This document shows positions 43,536 through 52,007 of a stretch of DNA of 64,000 nucleotides, one piece after another (position 1 is the stretch's first letter; every line of letters starts with the position of its first letter). The DNA comes from Pseudomonas sp. URIL14HWK12:I12 (GTDB lineage Bacteria > Pseudomonadota > Gammaproteobacteria > Pseudomonadales > Pseudomonadaceae), in contig NZ_QEQL01000002.1 in assembly GCF_003097135.1 (NCBI RefSeq), positions 620,001-684,000 on the forward strand. The letters are read 5' to 3'. A program made the translations under genes and the position numbers. The notes below the pieces were generated by a model. The model was not told the origin of the DNA. It ran no database searches and saw only the letters and a list, made by a program, of their open reading frames with translations.

Positions 43536-44246
43536 ATGTCTCGCGCCGAACGCCTGCTCGAACTCCTTCAATGCCTGCGCCGCCACCGTTACCCGGTCAG
43601 CGGCCAGGCCCTGGCCGAGGAGCTCAACGTGAGCCTGCGCTCGCTGTACCGCGACATCGCCAGCCTGCGCGCACAGGGCGCGCAGATCGACGGTGCGGCA
43701 GGCCTGGGCTACGTGTTGCGCCCCGGCTTCGAGTTACCACCGCTGATGTTCAGCAGCGGCGAGCTCGAAGCCCTGATGCTGGGCATGCGCTGGGTAACCC
43801 GCAGCACCGACCCTGGCCACGCCAGTGACGCCCGCAACGCCCTTGCGCGGATCCGCGCTGTACTGCCGCCTGGCCTGCGCCATGAGCTGGACAGCTGCAC
43901 CCTGCTGATCGGTCCGCCCACAGGGGGCGAACGCCAAGGCAGCGAGCACCTGCCGGTGCTGCGCGAGGCCATCCGGACCCAGCGCAAGGTGCTGGTCACC
44001 TACCAGGACGAGGCCGGCAATCAAACTCAGCGCCTGCTCTGGCCTTTCGCGCTGGGCTACATGGAGCAAGCACGCCTGCTGGTGGCCTGGTGCGAGCTGC
44101 GCCAGGCCACGCGGCACTTTCGGGCCGACCGGCTGTTGGCAGTCGCGCTGCAGGCAAGCAGCTACCCCACCGCTCGGCGGCAGTTGTTGAATCAGTGGGC
44201 GCGCGAGCAGGGCATCGAGCTCGAATCGGCTGCTGCCGAAAACTGA
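43536..44246 (+). CDS. YafY-type HTH/WYL transcriptional regulator
   Basis: 236 residues. The N-terminal HTH_11 domain is RAERLLELLQCLRRHRYPVS with the recognition helix in LAEELNVSLRSLYRDIASLR. A WYL-type ligand domain follows from about residue 135 (VLREAIRTQRKVLVTYQDEA, WPFALGYMEQARLLVAWCEL). Regulators of this kind commonly control an adjacent small enzyme; here a VOC-family gene lies 84 bp downstream on the same strand. The effector is unknown. Confidence 0.88.
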   Translation: MSRAERLLELLQCLRRHRYPVSGQALAEELNVSLRSLYRDIASLRAQGAQIDGAAGLGYVLRPGFELPPLMFSSGELEALMLGMRWVTRSTDPGHASDARNALARIRAVLPPGLRHELDSCTLLIGPPTGGERQGSEHLPVLREAIRTQRKVLVTYQDEAGNQTQRLLWPFALGYMEQARLLVAWCELRQATRHFRADRLLAVALQASSYPTARRQLLNQWAREQGIELESAAAEN

Positions 44247-44330
44247 CACTGGCACCGTGCAAGCTACCTGAACTGGCCGGCCACCACGGCGCGAGAGGCG
44301 CGCCGGGGCCGCCTGGTTCAAGGAGCCTGT

Positions 44331-44702
44331 ATGAACCTGCCCAACCTCAATGTGTTCTACGTCGAAGATATCCCGCGCAGCACCACGCTCTACCGCAGCA
44401 TTCTGGATATGGAGCCTGTGGAGGCTTCACCCGGTTTCGTCCTGTTCATCCTGCCCAGCGGCCTCAAGATCGGCCTGTGGCATCGCCCGGCCGCCAGCCC
44501 GGCGGGGCAGGGCAGCGGCGGCAGCGAGTTGGGCTTTACGGTCGAAGACCGCGCGGCGGTGCTGAAGGTGCACCAACAATGGCAGGCGCTGGGCCTGCGC
44601 ATCGTGCAGCCTCCCAGCGAGGTCGATTTCGGCTATACCGTGTGCGCGTTTGACCCGGATGGGCACTGCTTGCGGGCGTATTGCGTGGAAGACGACGCCT
44701 AA
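44331..44702 (+). CDS. VOC/glyoxalase-superfamily protein
   Basis: 123 residues forming one VOC module: NLNVFYVEDIPRSTTLYRSI at the start and VDFGYTVCAFDPDGHCLRAY at the end. The final Asp-Pro-Asp-Gly-His stretch is typical of PhnB/bleomycin-resistance-like members. Such proteins dimerise to bind metals or sequester small molecules. It has an AAGGAG ribosome site and follows a WYL regulator. It overlaps the convergent VWA gene by 4 bp. Substrate unknown. Confidence 0.85.
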   Translation: MNLPNLNVFYVEDIPRSTTLYRSILDMEPVEASPGFVLFILPSGLKIGLWHRPAASPAGQGSGGSELGFTVEDRAAVLKVHQQWQALGLRIVQPPSEVDFGYTVCAFDPDGHCLRAYCVEDDA

Positions 44703-45877
44703 CGCCCCAAGCAGCGGATTCCATCCTCCAGCCCCGCCAGCGTCATGGGGAACATCCGCTCCTGGATGAGCTCCCGCACCAGCGCGTTGGAAGTGCTGTA
44801 CTGCCAGGCGTCGACCGGATAGGGGTTCAGCCAGATCAGCTTGCCGAAGTGCGCGGCCAGCCGATGGAGCCACACCGCGCCGGGTTCTTCGTTCCAGTGT
44901 TCGACGCTGCCGCCGGCCTGGGTGATCTCGTAAGGGGCCATGGCCGCGTCGCCGACGAACACGACTTTGTAGTCCGAGCCGTAGGTGTGCAGCAGGTCGA
45001 AGGTGCTGATGCGTTCGCTGTGGCGGCGCAGGTTGTGCTTCCACAGGGTTTCGTAGGGGCAGTTGTGGAAGTAGAAATGCTCGAAGTGCTTGAACTCGCT
45101 GCGGCAGGCTGAAAACAGTTCCTCGCACACCCGCACGTGGGCATCCATCGAGCCGCCGATGTCGAGCAGCAACAGCAGCTTGATGGTGTTGCGCCGTTCC
45201 GGGCGCAGTTGGATGTTCAGCAAGCCGCCGTCGCGCGCGGTGCTTTCGATGGTGCCGCTCAGGTCCAGCTCTTCGGCCGCGCCCTGGCGGGCGAACCTGC
45301 GCAGGCGGCGCAGCGCCAGCTTGATGTTGCGCGTGCCCAGCTCGACCTGGTCGTCCAGGTCGCGGTACTGGCGCTGGTCCCATACTTTCACTGCCTTGCC
45401 CTGGCGCTCGCCGGCATCGCCTACCCGGATGCCTTCGGGGTGATAGCCACCTGAGCCGAAGGGGCTGGTGCCGCCGGTGCCGATCCATTTGTTGCCGCCG
45501 GCGTGGCGGCCCTTCTGTTCTTCCAGCCGCTGGCGGAAGGCTTCGATCAATTTGTCGAGCCCACCCAGGCCCTGCAACTGCGCGCGCTCTTCGGCTGTAA
45601 GTGAGCGCTCGAAGGTCTTGCGCAGCCAGTCATCGGGGATCGCGCCCTCCAAAGCCTCGGCTACCGCCTGCAAGCCGCTGAAGTAGGCACTGAAGGTGCG
45701 GTCGAAGGTGTCGAAATGGCGCTCGTCCTTGACCAGCAAGGTGCGTGCGAGGAAATAGAACGCGTCCATGTCCATCTCGGCCAGGTTGCGCTCCAGCGCG
45801 CCGTGCAGGTCGAGCCATTCGCGGATCGACACGGGAACACCGCTGCCTCGCAGGGCGCTGAAAAAATCGAGCAGCAT
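44699..45877 (-). CDS. VWA-domain CoxE-like protein
   Basis: 392 residues. The N-terminal helical part (MLLDFFSALRGSGVPVSIRE) is typical of the CoxE-like VWA family. The MIDAS loop in the C-terminal half reads LLLDIGGSMDAH, so the first Ser of the usual Asp-x-Ser-x-Ser is Gly. FVGDAAMAPYEIT carries the distal MIDAS Asp. These proteins pair with MoxR ATPases to activate or assemble target enzymes. It lies 13 bp downstream of the MoxR gene. Confidence 0.88.
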   Translation of the reverse strand: MLLDFFSALRGSGVPVSIREWLDLHGALERNLAEMDMDAFYFLARTLLVKDERHFDTFDRTFSAYFSGLQAVAEALEGAIPDDWLRKTFERSLTAEERAQLQGLGGLDKLIEAFRQRLEEQKGRHAGGNKWIGTGGTSPFGSGGYHPEGIRVGDAGERQGKAVKVWDQRQYRDLDDQVELGTRNIKLALRRLRRFARQGAAEELDLSGTIESTARDGGLLNIQLRPERRNTIKLLLLLDIGGSMDAHVRVCEELFSACRSEFKHFEHFYFHNCPYETLWKHNLRRHSERISTFDLLHTYGSDYKVVFVGDAAMAPYEITQAGGSVEHWNEEPGAVWLHRLAAHFGKLIWLNPYPVDAWQYSTSNALVRELIQERMFPMTLAGLEDGIRCLGR

Positions 45878-45890
45878 GCCAGTGCCCCCG

Positions 45891-46736
45891 TTAGCGCCCG
45901 GCGCGCCGGCTCATGAACGCCAGGCGCTCGAGCAACTGCACGTCCTGTTCGTTTTTAACCAAAGCCCCGGCCAACGGCGGAATAGCCTTGGTCGGGTTGC
46001 GCTCGCGCAGCACGCTGTCGCCGATGTCGTCGGCCATCAGCAGCTTGAGCCAGTCGACCAGCTCCGAGGTGGAGGGCTTTTTCTTCAGGCCGGGCACCTT
46101 GCGCAGGTCGAAGAACACTTCCAGCGCCTCGTTGACCAGCGATTGCCGAATACCGGGGTAGTGCACGTCGACGATGCGCTGCAGGGTCGCGCGGTCAGGG
46201 AAGGTGATGTAGTGGAAGAAACAGCGGCGCAGGAACGCGTCGGGCAATTCCTTTTCGTTGTTGGAGGTGATGATGATGATTGGCCGGTGCCGCGCGCGGA
46301 TGGTCTCGTCGGTCTCATAGACGTAGAACTCCATGCGGTCCAGTTCCTGGAGCAGGTCATTGGGAAATTCGATGTCGGCCTTGTCGATTTCATCGATCAG
46401 CAGCACCACGCGCTCGTCGGCCTCGAACGCTTCCCAGAGCTTGCCCTTCTTGAGGTAGTTGCGCACCTCATGCACGCGGTCCACGCCCAATTGCGAATCC
46501 CGCAGGCGGCTGACGGCATCGTACTCATACAGCCCCTGCTGGGCCTTGGTGGTGGATTTCACGTGCCAGGTGATCAGCCGGCAGCCCAACGACTCGGCCA
46601 GCTCTTCGGCCAGCAGCGTCTTGCCGGTGCCTGGCTCGCCCTTGACCAGCAGCGGGCGCTGCAGAGTTATCGCCGCGTTCACCGCAAGCTTCAGGTCGTC
46701 GCTGGCCACATAGCGGTCGGTGCCTTCGAATTTCAT
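45891..46736 (-). CDS. MoxR-family AAA+ ATPase
   Basis: 281 residues. Walker A is LLVKGEPGTGKTLLAEELAE, Walker B VVLLIDEIDKADIEFPNDLL, sensor 1 IIITSNNEKELPDAFLRRC. The start at 46736 (MKFEGTDRYVAS) is taken from the family; a 17-codon upstream extension has no ribosome site. MoxR ATPases work as chaperones with VWA partners, and the CoxE-like VWA gene follows directly. The client protein is not apparent here. Confidence 0.93.
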   Translation of the reverse strand: MKFEGTDRYVASDDLKLAVNAAITLQRPLLVKGEPGTGKTLLAEELAESLGCRLITWHVKSTTKAQQGLYEYDAVSRLRDSQLGVDRVHEVRNYLKKGKLWEAFEADERVVLLIDEIDKADIEFPNDLLQELDRMEFYVYETDETIRARHRPIIIITSNNEKELPDAFLRRCFFHYITFPDRATLQRIVDVHYPGIRQSLVNEALEVFFDLRKVPGLKKKPSTSELVDWLKLLMADDIGDSVLRERNPTKAIPPLAGALVKNEQDVQLLERLAFMSRRAGR

Positions 46737-46783
46737 GGGGCTGCCTCGTGCACAAAAGAACCGATCATAGCGCCGCCTGCCGC

Positions 46784-47860
46784 TCAAGGCGAAGGCGGTG
46801 ATTTTTCGTAGCGGGCGTTGAACGCCTGGATGAAACCGTTGCGCAGAATCTCTAGAAAGGCCTGGAAAGCGCCGACATTCTGCTGGTGTACGTTGCCCGA
46901 CAGCGGCACGCGGGTGGCGAACTGATTTCGCTGCTGGTTCTTGAGCACGGTTTCCGAGGCGCCCACCAGGGCCTCCCAGATCGAGCGGAACACGCTCTTG
47001 TTCTGGTCTTCAACATCCTGCTGCCAATTGAATACGTCCACGTCGCGCAACAACGGTTTGATGTAGCCCTGTACCTGGCCCTTCTTGGCCTCGGCCTCGA
47101 TCACCAGATCGCCACTGCCCGCGTTGAAGTCGAATTTGCCATAGGCCCCGGCAAAGTCATTGAGCCGGCGCAGTTCGATGCCTGTGACGCGCAGGCGAAA
47201 CTCGAAATCCTCGAAATTGTTCAGCGGGTCGAAGGTGGCCCGGGTGTCCATCGGTGCCTCGCCGAACAGCTTCGCCTTGCCTTCGAAGCGGGCATCGCGC
47301 GCGCCCTCCGGGTTTTCGATATTGGTCAGGTTGTACAGGCTGGCGTTGACCTGCTCCGCCTTCAGATCAACCGGCGGTTTGGAGTTGAAGTTACGGAAGG
47401 TCACCGTGCCGTCATTGACCCGAACCTCGTTGAGCGTAAAAGGCGCGATCTTCTCCAGTTGCTGCCGCCAATCGGTGCCCGAGCCGGTCTGGCTTGCCTG
47501 CTTGTTGCCCTTGCCGCCGTCGACGAAGTTCAGCTCCGGTTTCTCGAAGGTCACTTCAGCTACCACGGCATGCTGGTGCCACAACGCGCCCCAACTGACC
47601 GAGAGGTCGATACCGGGCGCATTGAGCAGCGGCACCGGCACCCGGCCGTCGCGCTTGACGATGTTCAGGCCCTCGATGCGGTAGGCGCCGCGCCACAGTG
47701 CGAGCTCCACACGCTCAACGTGGCCTGAATATTCGCCCATGTCGGCAAGCTTTCGGTTGAGGTAATCACGCACCAGCGACGGTAGGGCCAAGTGCAGCAC
47801 CAGAAGCAGGGCGGCCAGGCCCAGTACGATCCACAGCGGCCAGCGGTAGCGGCGTTTCAT
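46784..47860 (-). CDS. DUF748/AsmA-like membrane-anchored protein
   Basis: 358 residues. One N-terminal membrane anchor (about 8-27, WPLWIVLGLAALLLVLHLAL) is followed by a periplasmic beta-rich domain (DUF748): DGTVTFRNFNSKPPVDLKAE and RVTGIELRRLNDFAGAYGKF. Members look like short AsmA/TamB relatives and may act in envelope lipid or outer-membrane homeostasis, but the role is not established. It lies upstream of moxR on the same strand, 47 bp away, so cotranscription is possible. Confidence 0.83.
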   Translation of the reverse strand: MKRRYRWPLWIVLGLAALLLVLHLALPSLVRDYLNRKLADMGEYSGHVERVELALWRGAYRIEGLNIVKRDGRVPVPLLNAPGIDLSVSWGALWHQHAVVAEVTFEKPELNFVDGGKGNKQASQTGSGTDWRQQLEKIAPFTLNEVRVNDGTVTFRNFNSKPPVDLKAEQVNASLYNLTNIENPEGARDARFEGKAKLFGEAPMDTRATFDPLNNFEDFEFRLRVTGIELRRLNDFAGAYGKFDFNAGSGDLVIEAEAKKGQVQGYIKPLLRDVDVFNWQQDVEDQNKSVFRSIWEALVGASETVLKNQQRNQFATRVPLSGNVHQQNVGAFQAFLEILRNGFIQAFNARYEKSPPSP

Positions 47861-47985
47861 CGGGCATTTCTCGGGGGGGTGGATCAATGGACTGCGTGGG
47901 CAGTCAGACGTTCTGATCACTGGACGCCCGCGCCAGCCCGGGCTTAACCTTCTGCCCTGAACCGCTCACGCACAAGGACCCCTCC

Positions 47986-48957
47986 ATGAGCCGCATCCAC
48001 GCCGACAACGCCCACTCCATCGGCAACACGCCGCTGGTGCAGATCAACCGTATCGCCCCACGCGGGGTCACGATCCTGGCCAAGATCGAAGGGCGCAACC
48101 CCGGCTATTCGGTCAAGTGCCGCATTGGCGCGAACATGATCTGGGACGCCGAAAGCCGCGGCAAACTCAAGCCGGGCATGACCATCGTCGAGCCCACTTC
48201 CGGCAACACCGGCATTGGCCTGGCGTTCGTAGCGGCCGCGCGTGGCTACAAACTGCTGTTGACCATGCCGGCGTCCATGAGCCTGGAGCGGCGCAAGGTG
48301 CTCAAGGCGCTGGGCGCCGAGCTGGTGCTCACCGAGCCCGCCAAGGGCATGAAGGGTGCGATCGAAAAGGCTCAGGAGCTGGCCGCCGACAGCGAGCAGT
48401 ACTTCATGCCGTCGCAGTTCGACAACCCGGCCAACCCGGCCATCCATGAGAAAACCACTGGCCCTGAAATCTGGCGCGACACCGATGGCGCTGTGGACGT
48501 GCTGGTGGCCGGGGTGGGCACTGGTGGCACCATCACCGGTGTTTCGCGCTACATCAAGCACACCGAGGGCAAGGCCATCCTCTCAGTGGCGGTGGAGCCG
48601 ACCGGCTCGCCCGTGATCAGCCAGGCGATGGCCGGCGAAGAAATCAAGCCGGCCCCCCACAAGATCCAGGGCATCGGTGCCGGGTTCGTGCCGGGTAACC
48701 TCGACCTGTCGCTGGTCGACCGCGTCGAACAGGTTACCGATGAAGACGCCAAGGCCATGGCGCTGCGCCTGATGCGCGAGGAAGGCATCCTGTGCGGGAT
48801 TTCCTGTGGCGCGGCGATGGTGGCCGCAGTACGCCTGGCGCAGAAGCCGGAGATGCAGGGCAAGACCATTGTGGTAATCCTGCCGGACTCCGGCGAGCGC
48901 TACCTTTCCAGCATGCTGTTCAGCGACCTGTTCACCGAGCAGGAACTGCAAGCCTGA
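47986..48957 (+). CDS. cysK: Cysteine synthase A (O-acetylserine sulfhydrylase)
   Basis: 323 residues. The PLP lysine is Lys44 in [12 protein letters not shown]; the substrate loop [11 protein letters not shown] and the phosphate-binding [14 protein letters not shown] are intact. The C-terminal [15 protein letters not shown] and [14 protein letters not shown] segments fit CysK. It forms L-cysteine from O-acetylserine and sulfide. It has AAGGAC-type spacing before the ATG and stands alone, divergent from the DUF748 gene and 108 bp before the lpxO-like gene. Confidence 0.94.
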   Translation: MSRIHADNAHSIGNTPLVQINRIAPRGVTILAKIEGRNPGYSVKCRIGANMIWDAESRGKLKPGMTIVEPTSGNTGIGLAFVAAARGYKLLLTMPASMSLERRKVLKALGAELVLTEPAKGMKGAIEKAQELAADSEQYFMPSQFDNPANPAIHEKTTGPEIWRDTDGAVDVLVAGVGTGGTITGVSRYIKHTEGKAILSVAVEPTGSPVISQAMAGEEIKPAPHKIQGIGAGFVPGNLDLSLVDRVEQVTDEDAKAMALRLMREEGILCGISCGAAMVAAVRLAQKPEMQGKTIVVILPDSGERYLSSMLFSDLFTEQELQA

Positions 48958-49065
48958 AGCGCAGGTGAAAACACTGACATCGGGCAACAGTAACGGGGGT
49001 TGACGGGGTGCCAAGGGGCGGTTTCAGGTTTATGATGCCGCCCTGCCTATCCCAAGGAGCCCCGC

Positions 49066-50004
49066 ATGACCCTTTCGTTCGCCGCCAAGGTCCTGGTGCT
49101 GGCGCTGTTTATCGTGCCCACCCTGTACGTGCACCTGCGCGGCAAGGCGCGGTTGCCGGTTTTGCGCCAGTTCGTCAACCATTCGGCGCTGTTCGCACCT
49201 TATAACAGCCTGATGTATCTGTTCTCCGGGGTGCCCTCCAAGCCATACCTGGACCGCTCGCGCTTTCCCGAGCTCGATGTGCTCAAGCACAACTGGCAAG
49301 ACATCCGCGAGGAAGCCATGCGCTTGTTCGACGAGGGGTACATCCGCGCCGCGGAAAAAAACAACGACGCAGGCTTTGGCTCGTTCTTCAAGAAAGGCTG
49401 GAAGCGCTTTTACCTCAAATGGTACGACAAGGCGCTGCCGTCGGCCGAAGCGCTGTGCCCGCGCACCGTAGAGCTGGTGAACTCGATCCCCAACGTCAAG
49501 GGCGCAATGTTCGCGCTGTTGCCCGGTGGTAGCCACCTCAACCCGCATCGCGACCCCTTCGCAGGCTCACTGCGCTATCACCTGGGCCTGGCCACGCCCA
49601 ACTCCGACGCCTGCCGCATCTACGTAGACGGCCAGCCGTACGCTTGGCGGGACGGCGATGACGTGATGTTCGACGAAACCTACGTGCACTGGGTCAAGAA
49701 CGAAACCGAGCACACCCGCGTGATCCTGTTTTGCGACGTGGAGCGGCCGCTGTCGAGCCCGCTGATGAGCCGGATCAACCGCAGCGTCAGCGCTTTTCTC
49801 GGCCGCGCCACGGCGCCGCAGAACCTCGATGATGAGCGGGTCGGCGGCATCAACCAGGCTTATGCCTGGAGCAAGCGTTTCAGCGACGGCTTCAGTGGCA
49901 AGGTCAAGCAGTTCAAGCGCAAGCACCCCAAGGGTTATCGCATCGCCCGGCCGGTGCTGGCCATAGCGGTAGCGGCATTGCTCGGCTACTGGCTGTTTGG
50001 CTGA
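49066..50004 (+). CDS. lpxO: LpxO-type aspartyl/asparaginyl beta-hydroxylase family protein
   Basis: 312 residues. An N-terminal membrane segment (AAKVLVLALFIVPTLYVHL) and a C-terminal one (ARPVLAIAVAALLGYWLF) bracket an Asp_Arg_hydroxylase domain. Iron ligands are visible in SHLNPHRDPFAGSLRYHLGL (His-x-Asp) and the distal His in VHWVKNETEHTRVIL. LpxO uses Fe(II), O2 and 2-oxoglutarate to 2-hydroxylate lipid A acyl chains at the inner membrane. Pseudomonads may have more than one copy, so lipid A is the probable but not proven substrate. Confidence 0.87.
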   Translation: MTLSFAAKVLVLALFIVPTLYVHLRGKARLPVLRQFVNHSALFAPYNSLMYLFSGVPSKPYLDRSRFPELDVLKHNWQDIREEAMRLFDEGYIRAAEKNNDAGFGSFFKKGWKRFYLKWYDKALPSAEALCPRTVELVNSIPNVKGAMFALLPGGSHLNPHRDPFAGSLRYHLGLATPNSDACRIYVDGQPYAWRDGDDVMFDETYVHWVKNETEHTRVILFCDVERPLSSPLMSRINRSVSAFLGRATAPQNLDDERVGGINQAYAWSKRFSDGFSGKVKQFKRKHPKGYRIARPVLAIAVAALLGYWLFG

Positions 50005-50022
50005 AGGTTGAGCAGGGCCATT

Positions 50023-50109
50023 AGCGGCAAGCTTCAGGCTGCAACTTCAAAAGCAGATGTGTGTATTGGGGCACATCTGCTTTTTTATTGGAGTGTGAAG
50101 CTCGCCGCT
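50023..50109. repeat. REP-like inverted repeat surrounding the terminator
   Basis: AGCGGCAAGCTTC (50023-50035) and GAAGCTCGCCGCT (50097-50109) pair with one mismatch and flank the terminator hairpin. Outer arms of this kind are typical of Pseudomonas REP doublets. Confidence 0.55.
50049..50086. terminator. Strong bidirectional intrinsic terminator
   Basis: AAAAGCAGATGTG, a 10-nt loop, then CACATCTGCTTTT and more T, giving a nine-pair stem flanked by A and T tracts on both sides. It serves both the lpxO-like gene (plus) and argC (minus). Confidence 0.9.
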
Positions 50110-50115
50110 TGAAAT

Positions 50116-51057
50116 TCAGAGGCCTTCTGCCTCAGCCGCCCCGAGGTGCACGTTCATGCACTGCACGGCGGCCCCGGCAGCGCCCTTGCCCAGGTTGTCG
50201 AGGCGGCAGGCGAGGGTGATGCGCTCTTCATTGCCGAACACGAAAAGGTCGGCACGGTTGGTGTCGTTGCAGCCCTGCACGTCGAAGAAACCGCCGTCAA
50301 GGTTGGTAGCGTCGTCGGCCCACGGCATTACGCGGATGAACTGCTCACCGGCATAGTGCTTGGCCAGTGCCGCTTGCAACGCCTGCGGGGTCGCACCGTT
50401 GGCAAGCTGCGAGCGGTGCAGGGGGATGCTCACCGCCAGGCCCTTGAGGAAATTGCCCACGATCGGGCTGAAGACTGGCACGTTCTCCAGGCCCGCCTGC
50501 ACACGCATTTCCGGCAAGTGCTTGTGCTGCTGGCCAAGGGCATAGGGGCGCGGGCTGTGCAGGGCTGCGCCACCGGCCTGGTAGTCGGCGATCATCTGCT
50601 TGCCGCCGCCACTGTAGCCGGTGATGGAAGTGGCGCTGAGCAACGCACTGGCCGGCAGCAGGCCGGCGTCTACCAGCGGGCGCACCAGCAGGATGAACGC
50701 GGTGGCGTGGCAGCCGGGGTTGGCGATGCGCTTGCTGGCGCGCAATTTCTCACGCTGGCCGGGGGCGAGCTCGGGCAGGCCGTAGACCCAGGCTGGGTCA
50801 GTGCGAAAGGCCGTACTGGCGTCGATCACGCAGGTGTCGGGGTTTTCCAGCAGGCTCACCGCCTCGCGCGAGGCCGCGTCGGGCAGGCAGAGAAAGGCCA
50901 GGTCGGCCGCGTTGAGCAGGCGGCCGCGTTCGACAGGGTCTTTGCGCTTGGCGTCGTCGATGCGCAGCAGCTCGATGTCGTCACGTTTGCTCAGGTAATC
51001 GAGCAGGCGTAGGCCGGTGGTGCCTTCCTGGCCATCGACGTAAATCTTGTGAGTCAT
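50116..51057 (-). CDS. argC: N-acetyl-gamma-glutamyl-phosphate reductase, type 2
   Basis: 313 residues. The catalytic Cys is in [11 protein letters not shown], and the His-rich C-terminal segment is [20 protein letters not shown]. The protein is of the shorter second ArgC class ([20 protein letters not shown]) that differs from the usual 344-residue proteobacterial type. It reduces acetylglutamyl phosphate to the semialdehyde in arginine synthesis. I expect a type-1 argC elsewhere in a Pseudomonas genome, so this may be a paralogue. It ends at a strong bidirectional terminator. The start at 51057 removes a 33-codon unsupported extension. Confidence 0.9.
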   Translation of the reverse strand: MTHKIYVDGQEGTTGLRLLDYLSKRDDIELLRIDDAKRKDPVERGRLLNAADLAFLCLPDAASREAVSLLENPDTCVIDASTAFRTDPAWVYGLPELAPGQREKLRASKRIANPGCHATAFILLVRPLVDAGLLPASALLSATSITGYSGGGKQMIADYQAGGAALHSPRPYALGQQHKHLPEMRVQAGLENVPVFSPIVGNFLKGLAVSIPLHRSQLANGATPQALQAALAKHYAGEQFIRVMPWADDATNLDGGFFDVQGCNDTNRADLFVFGNEERITLACRLDNLGKGAAGAAVQCMNVHLGAAEAEGL

Positions 51058-51207
51058 CTTCGAGCCCCTAAGTGTCGCGCAACGCGCTGTCGAAAAAAGT
51101 GGGGTAGAAGTGTAACGCCTGCGCGGGCTTGTGAGAAACGGCGTGTGAACAGGCATGAGGCAGGGGTGGTCCGATCCTGTACAGCCACTGTTTACTGGAG
51201 CGCAGCG

Positions 51208-51522
51208 ATGGACGTCATCCTCGAAGAACCCGAACTCTCAGGCGCCGACCTGCGTGGCGCGCTGGAGCTGTGGGTCACTAGCCCCGGCGGCCCCCACGCG
51301 CCTATCGATGGTGCCGGGCAGTTCTGCCTATGGCGGGGCAGGCCGGTGGTCAGCCACGACATGCTCAGCGAAGGCACCCATGAGCAGAACGTGCGCCGCC
51401 TGTGGGTGCGCCTGGCGCAGCCGGGCGACAAAGGCGCTATTGAGCGCGCCGAGCAGCAGGTGCGCGAGCGCGTGGCCGCTCAGGGGCTGGAAGGCGAATT
51501 TTACCCCACCGACAGCCGCTGA
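51208..51522 (+). CDS. Small conserved hypothetical protein
   Basis: 104 residues beginning [20 protein letters not shown]; soluble, no signal peptide or membrane segment. A ribosome site (CTGGAG) lies 10 nt upstream. The residues [20 protein letters not shown] and the acidic N-terminus are distinctive, but I do not recognise the family. It is followed 71 bp downstream by another small gene on the same strand. Confidence 0.7.
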   Translation: MDVILEEPELSGADLRGALELWVTSPGGPHAPIDGAGQFCLWRGRPVVSHDMLSEGTHEQNVRRLWVRLAQPGDKGAIERAEQQVRERVAAQGLEGEFYPTDSR

Positions 51523-51593
51523 TCGGCCCGGGAGAACGCAGCGACGGCGCGCAGTGCCAGACCCATTGCACCCTTACAGACAGGAGAGAGCCC

Positions 51594-51806
51594 ATGGCCC
51601 AACATCCCGAACAGCCGCATTCTCGCAACGACCTGCCGGGCGATGCCCCGGATGAACGCACCCCGGCTCACGACCCGGAGTCGCCTGACCTTCAAGACCC
51701 GCAGACCGACCCTGAAGGCCCCGCCGAGGTGCCCGAAGGCAAGCCCGACCCCGAGGCTGACCGTCGCGCGCCCGGCAGTGAATACCCACCCTACAACAAA
51801 CCCTGA
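51594..51806 (+). CDS. Small Pro/Asp/Glu-rich protein, probably disordered
   Basis: 70 residues, almost entirely Pro, Asp, Glu, Ala and Gly (DAPDERTPAHDPESPDLQDP, PDPEADRRAPGSEYPPYNKP), with no hydrophobic core. AGGAGAG lies 6 nt upstream of the ATG. It is likely intrinsically disordered. No function can be assigned; similar short acidic proline-rich proteins are widespread in Pseudomonas and sometimes stress-associated. Confidence 0.6.
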   Translation: MAQHPEQPHSRNDLPGDAPDERTPAHDPESPDLQDPQTDPEGPAEVPEGKPDPEADRRAPGSEYPPYNKP

Positions 51807-52007
51807 GCAGCAGCGGCACCGCGTTTCTCAGCGCGAGGCCGGCTCACCCTGGCGCTGCCCTTCAGCGGGTAATGCCGCGCAGCCAGCCGCCTGTGCGCTG
51901 AACGCAGCTGTCACGTCGCCCAGCGTTGCAGCCCCTAAAACGTTTCAGTTGGCGGCGGCCCGCCTACCGGCTAAGGTGCGGCCATCACAACAACAAGGAA
52001 ACGCCCC

